24,592 bases of DNA from a virus: positions 1-24,592 of IMG/VR virus record IMGVR_UViG_3300021961_000605. One strand, given 5' to 3'. The notes below the pieces were generated by a model. The model searched no databases. It was not told the origin of the DNA and saw only the letters and a list, made by a program, of their open reading frames with translations. How positions within the stretch are numbered: the first letter of the stretch is position 1; every line of letters begins with the position of its first letter. Of the stretch, positions 21,916 to 24,592 are shown one piece after another. The translations under genes and the position numbers were made by a program.

Positions 21916-22971
21916 TTATAGTGTGTCAATTGATTCTAATTGTTGTTTAAGGTGAGAAACTCTCGAACCGATAATATTTGTAAATGTTGATGTAACCATA
22001 AACTCAAACTTACTTTTGTCTTGATATTTGGTTGTTGTCGCCATGTTACTATATAATTCATCTGAAATGTTATCCTCTAACCAATTTTGTAAAAATTCTG
22101 CAATCAAATCAACGATTACATTCTTATTGTGTACCCAAATACCATTTTCTTCATTCAACCAAACTGGTTTTAGGTTTGGTGTCATACCCAGTACTGGTAC
22201 TCCTGTTATCATAGATTCTAATGGGAACGTACCAAAACTTGAATGTTCGTCAACCCAAACAGAGGCACAACATTCTTTGAGCGCATTTGCAAATTGTAGT
22301 TCACTTAGACCTCTCATATCTCTAAATGTTACCCATCTAAATTGAGGGTATTTTAGATAAAACTTTTTGATAATATTAACAGTATCTCTCTGTTCTCTAC
22401 TATGGACGGCAATTACTGGTTTTGGTGGTTTTTCTGCCTTTGAAAAACAATCAGATATAATTGGTTCAATTACATCCCAAGTTTGATTTTTCATTATAGA
22501 TGAAATCTCATTTTTAGATTCTTCTGATGTTGTGATTGCTCTAATAAAACCTAATGAATTCCATGATTGACCTGCTTGTAAGGTATCAACAATTTGGTCA
22601 TAAGCTTGTGCAATAACAATTTTACCACATGGTAGGTTTTTTATTTGTTCCATAATAAAACCGTAAATTTCAGGGATTAAAATAAAATCTTCAGGAGAAA
22701 TCTCTAAGTTTCTATTTTCAATACTCTGATGTGGTATCTCAGACATATATTCGGGACCTAACCATTCAGAAACTCCTGTGTAATCATTCTTTTCTGTTAG
22801 CATTATTGAATTAAATCCGTTTCTTTTTAATGTCAAAGCCATTTGATAAATGTATCTGACAGATGCCTTAGCATTACCTTTAGTATCTTGAACTAAAAAA
22901 TATAACCTTGAGTTTTTATTTTCTAAATTCTCAATACTTGTTTTTATTTTTGAAAGTTGTTCTTGTTCCAT
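21916..22971 (-). CDS. Glycosyltransferase, GT-B fold, group 1-like
   Basis: In the C-terminal half, WVDEHSSFGTFPLESMITGVPVLGM (about residues 240-264) is the nucleotide-sugar-binding motif of GT4-type enzymes: Ser-Phe-Gly then Pro-Leu-Glu-(x)-Met with a final Gly-x-Pro-Val-Leu. The preceding KPPKPVIAVHSREQRDTVNI (about 183-202) is the linker strand that opens the second Rossmann domain. The N-terminal domain begins with a charged helix and RLYFLVQDTKGNAKASVRYIYQMALTLKR, resembling acceptor-binding domains. The length of 351 aa is complete for the family. The GT2-type gene follows 2 nt later. The two belong together, but the sugar acceptor is unknown. Confidence 0.85.
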   Translation of the reverse strand: MEQEQLSKIKTSIENLENKNSRLYFLVQDTKGNAKASVRYIYQMALTLKRNGFNSIMLTEKNDYTGVSEWLGPEYMSEIPHQSIENRNLEISPEDFILIPEIYGFIMEQIKNLPCGKIVIAQAYDQIVDTLQAGQSWNSLGFIRAITTSEESKNEISSIMKNQTWDVIEPIISDCFSKAEKPPKPVIAVHSREQRDTVNIIKKFYLKYPQFRWVTFRDMRGLSELQFANALKECCASVWVDEHSSFGTFPLESMITGVPVLGMTPNLKPVWLNEENGIWVHNKNVIVDLIAEFLQNWLEDNISDELYSNMATTTKYQDKSKFEFMVTSTFTNIIGSRVSHLKQQLESIDTL

Positions 22972-22972
22972 A

Positions 22973-23251
22973 TTATAATTTCTTGATTATTTTTTTATGT
23001 AATAGTGTGTTAAATGCCAATTTAAATGGGAGTGTCGTTTGATTATGTTTACCTATCATTTCATCCATTTCTTCTCTCTCAGACATAACGACTTCAAGTA
23101 ACATTTTTACTATTTCCCATTTCATTACATTAATTTGTATTGAATCATCAGATTCTTTTTCATCCACTTCACTTTTAGTGTTAGGTATATTACACGCAGA
23201 ATCTACTTCGTCTAAATCAATATAATAAAATTCTCCTAAAATATTTAACAT
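22973..23251 (-). CDS. Hypothetical protein, 92 aa
   Basis: I recognise no family. The N terminus (MLNILGEFYYIDLDEVDSAC) is followed by an acidic Ser/Glu/Asp-rich linker (about 25-40) and two helices (MKWEIVKMLLEVVMSEREEMDEMI and LPFKLAFNTLLHKKIIKKL). One Cys is present. It overlaps the upstream HAD-like gene by 7 nt and ends 1 nt before the glycosyltransferase, so translation is coupled. Its packing inside the operon supports it as a real gene. The FYYIDLDEVD start could be a small strand-helix unit binding another operon protein, but there is no firm hint of function. Confidence 0.7.
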   Translation of the reverse strand: MLNILGEFYYIDLDEVDSACNIPNTKSEVDEKESDDSIQINVMKWEIVKMLLEVVMSEREEMDEMIGKHNQTTLPFKLAFNTLLHKKIIKKL

Positions 23252-23835
23252 AATTTTTCTATAATTTCGTTTAGTTCTTTTATTTCCTTTATTGAGATTT
23301 TACTATCAATTTCAGTGTTATAGGGTGTCTCAAATTTTATCTTTTCTAATTTGGTGTCTTCTAATAATAGGGTTGGGTTTGCAGTAAGTAAAATGTCTAA
23401 TTCAGATAAAACCTGATTTTTTGTTGATATGTTATAAAACATAATCTTCTCAATTAGACAACCAAACTTAGACAAGAAGAATAATGTAGCTGGTTTTGAT
23501 TTACCAATTTCATCTGAAATTAGTATGATTTCGTGTTTTTCTCTATTATTAACATAGAAATCATTTAAGTCGTTGAATGTAAACGTTTCAGTGGAACCTG
23601 CGTGTCCAAAAATTTGCATAGCAAACTCAACGTACAAAAAGTTATAAATCTCATCATCGTCTTTAAATTTGAAATGTTTGGTTAGTTCTAAACTATCAAT
23701 AGGTTCAACAACACTTCTTTCAAAGTCATCATTTTCATCTTTTAGAATATCGTCTATTAAAAATTTCCTATAGGTCTGTTCAATTTTACCCATAGTATCT
23801 CTAAGAACACCATTTATTTCAATACCGATTTTCAT
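23245..23835 (-). CDS. HAD-superfamily-like protein with degenerate catalytic motifs
   Basis: The fold is suggested by motif order. MKIGIEINGVLRDT (residues 1-14) stands where HAD phosphatases have hhhDxDGVLxDT. ILISDEIGKSKPATLFFLSKFG (104-125) resembles the motif II Ser/Thr region and the motif III Lys. NISTKNQVLSELDILLTANPTLL (135-157) resembles the motif IV (D)ILIDDNPxxL. The nucleophile Asp is Glu6, the acid/base Asp is Asn8, and the motif IV Asp-Asp pair is Thr-Ala. If the assignment holds, it is probably catalytically inactive or altered, perhaps a regulatory or structural derivative of a deoxyribonucleotidase-like enzyme. It overlaps phoH-like upstream by 4 nt (ATGA) and the next gene by 7 nt. 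The weak similarity means another alpha/beta fold is possible. Confidence 0.75.
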   Translation of the reverse strand: MKIGIEINGVLRDTMGKIEQTYRKFLIDDILKDENDDFERSVVEPIDSLELTKHFKFKDDDEIYNFLYVEFAMQIFGHAGSTETFTFNDLNDFYVNNREKHEIILISDEIGKSKPATLFFLSKFGCLIEKIMFYNISTKNQVLSELDILLTANPTLLLEDTKLEKIKFETPYNTEIDSKISIKEIKELNEIIEKLC

Positions 23836-24560
23836 TCTTCGTATCTCTTTAATATTTTACTAATAATTGGGTTTCTAACAATATCACCATCTTCAAACTC
23901 AAAAACACCAATATCTTCTATATCTCTAAACTTTTCCATAGCATCCCATAAACCACTATGTGTTTTATCTTTGTATCTGTCAGTCTGCTCTAAATCTCCT
24001 GATATGAAGAATTTACTATTGAATCCAATTCTTGTCATAAGAAGTTTCATTTGTTTTGGAGTACAATTCTGAGCCTCTTCAAAAATTAGAATTGAGTTGT
24101 CAATGTTCATACCTCTCATATATGCAAGTGCAAACACTTCGACAATTTCTAATTCTTTTAATTTTTCACGAGATTCTTTTCCAATAATTTTGTTTAGTAG
24201 ATAGTACGATGGAAAAATATATGGGTCCAATTTCTCTTCAACATTACCTGGTAATGCTCCTAATTTTTCCTCAGCTTCAACTGCTGGTCGTACAATAATT
24301 AATTTTTCATATTGATTGTTTGGGTCGGCTAATAAGTCAACCGCACATTTCATTGCAATATAACTTTTACCAACACCTGCAGGACCTGAACAAATTGTTA
24401 TTTGACTACTTTCTAATGTCCTGTAATATTTTTCTTGGTTTTTTGATAAGAATTTTTCTTTTGTTTTTCTTTTTATAACTTGTGAGATAAGTTCTTTTTT
24501 TGTCCTAGGTTGTAAAACTTCACCAATAGTTGGTGTCGGATTAGGTTTTCTTCTACTCAT
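23832..24560 (-). CDS. PhoH-like P-loop ATPase
   Basis: A PhoH-family protein, common in phages, whose role in infection is still not settled. The motifs are clear: Walker A GPAGVGKS (residues 59-66), the family signature RPAVEAEEKLGALPG (91-105), Walker B ILIFEEAQN (157-165) and ISGDLEQTD (186-194). Walker B carries Glu-Glu where many PhoH proteins have Asp-Glu. The length of 242 aa is usual for phage PhoH, which lacks the N-terminal extension of the E. coli protein. The N-terminal 20 residues are basic and Pro-rich (MSRRKPNPTP). It is the first gene of the minus-strand operon within the window, and ATGA couples it to the HAD-like gene. Upstream is only 32 nt to the window edge, so its promoter cannot be judged. 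Confidence 0.93.
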   Translation of the reverse strand: MSRRKPNPTPTIGEVLQPRTKKELISQVIKRKTKEKFLSKNQEKYYRTLESSQITICSGPAGVGKSYIAMKCAVDLLADPNNQYEKLIIVRPAVEAEEKLGALPGNVEEKLDPYIFPSYYLLNKIIGKESREKLKELEIVEVFALAYMRGMNIDNSILIFEEAQNCTPKQMKLLMTRIGFNSKFFISGDLEQTDRYKDKTHSGLWDAMEKFRDIEDIGVFEFEDGDIVRNPIISKILKRYEE

Positions 24561-24592
24561 TTATTGAATGATTATTTTTAGTTATTATAGGT

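Noticed and set aside
1-24592. Prophage or integrated element
   Set aside because: No integrase, repressor, attachment repeats or host genes are seen. The head and baseplate modules and gp55-like sigma fit a lytic T4-like phage.
1-24592. tRNA genes, CRISPR arrays, insertion sequences
   Set aside because: The short gaps between genes were read for cloverleaf ends, regular spacers and inverted termini, and none was recognisable. This was by eye; a covariance-model search would be decisive.

Overview
The window looks like a piece of a lytic, distantly T4-like myovirus (Caudoviricetes) genome, and the probable host is a member of the Bacteroidota (Flavobacteriia-like). The T4 affiliation rests on the terminase large subunit, portal, prohead protease, acidic core scaffold and major capsid protein in T4 gene order (17-20-21-22-23). 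A gp5-like baseplate hub protein, a gp55-like sigma factor and PhoH support it. The host assignment is inference. It rests on a phage-encoded ribosomal protein bS21 of Bacteroidota type, start regions that almost all lack Shine-Dalgarno sequences and are A/T-rich, two promoters close to the Bacteroidota consensus (TTG, about 19 nt, TAnnTTTG), and low GC content.

Layout. (1) Positions 1-3229, plus strand: four overlapping or adjacent genes of unknown function (the first cut by the window edge), closed by a strong terminator at 3239-3270. (2) Positions 3271-12886, plus strand: the head module, with terminase, portal, a helical protein, prohead protease, a small DUF4494-like protein, scaffold and major capsid protein, closed by terminators at 9417-9442 and 12909-12935. 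Between the helical protein and the protease sits an island with bS21 on the minus strand and an unknown plus-strand gene, each with its own putative promoter. (3) Positions 12934-14255: small genes in mixed orientation, including a basic Cys-rich protein that may be an internal head protein and a two-gene minus-strand cassette behind a host-type promoter. (4) Positions 14256-24560, minus strand: an almost gapless operon. Read 5' to 3' it encodes PhoH, a degenerate HAD-like protein, an unknown protein, a GT-B glycosyltransferase, a GT-A glycosyltransferase, the sigma factor, four baseplate or tail-region proteins including the gp5-like hub, a virion-type protein and a Cys-rich small protein.

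How the parts may work together. The sigma factor probably directs late transcription. A recurrent TATTTAT(A/T) motif lies in the short gaps before many head, baseplate and small genes and is a candidate for its promoter. The gp21-like protease would mature the prohead: a T4-like cleavage site (INE followed by A) is visible in the major capsid protein, and similar sites lie near the N termini of two small proteins. bS21 is a candidate for retuning host ribosomes.

No tRNA, rRNA, CRISPR array, insertion sequence or integrase was recognised. No stretch longer than about 160 bases lacks a gene.
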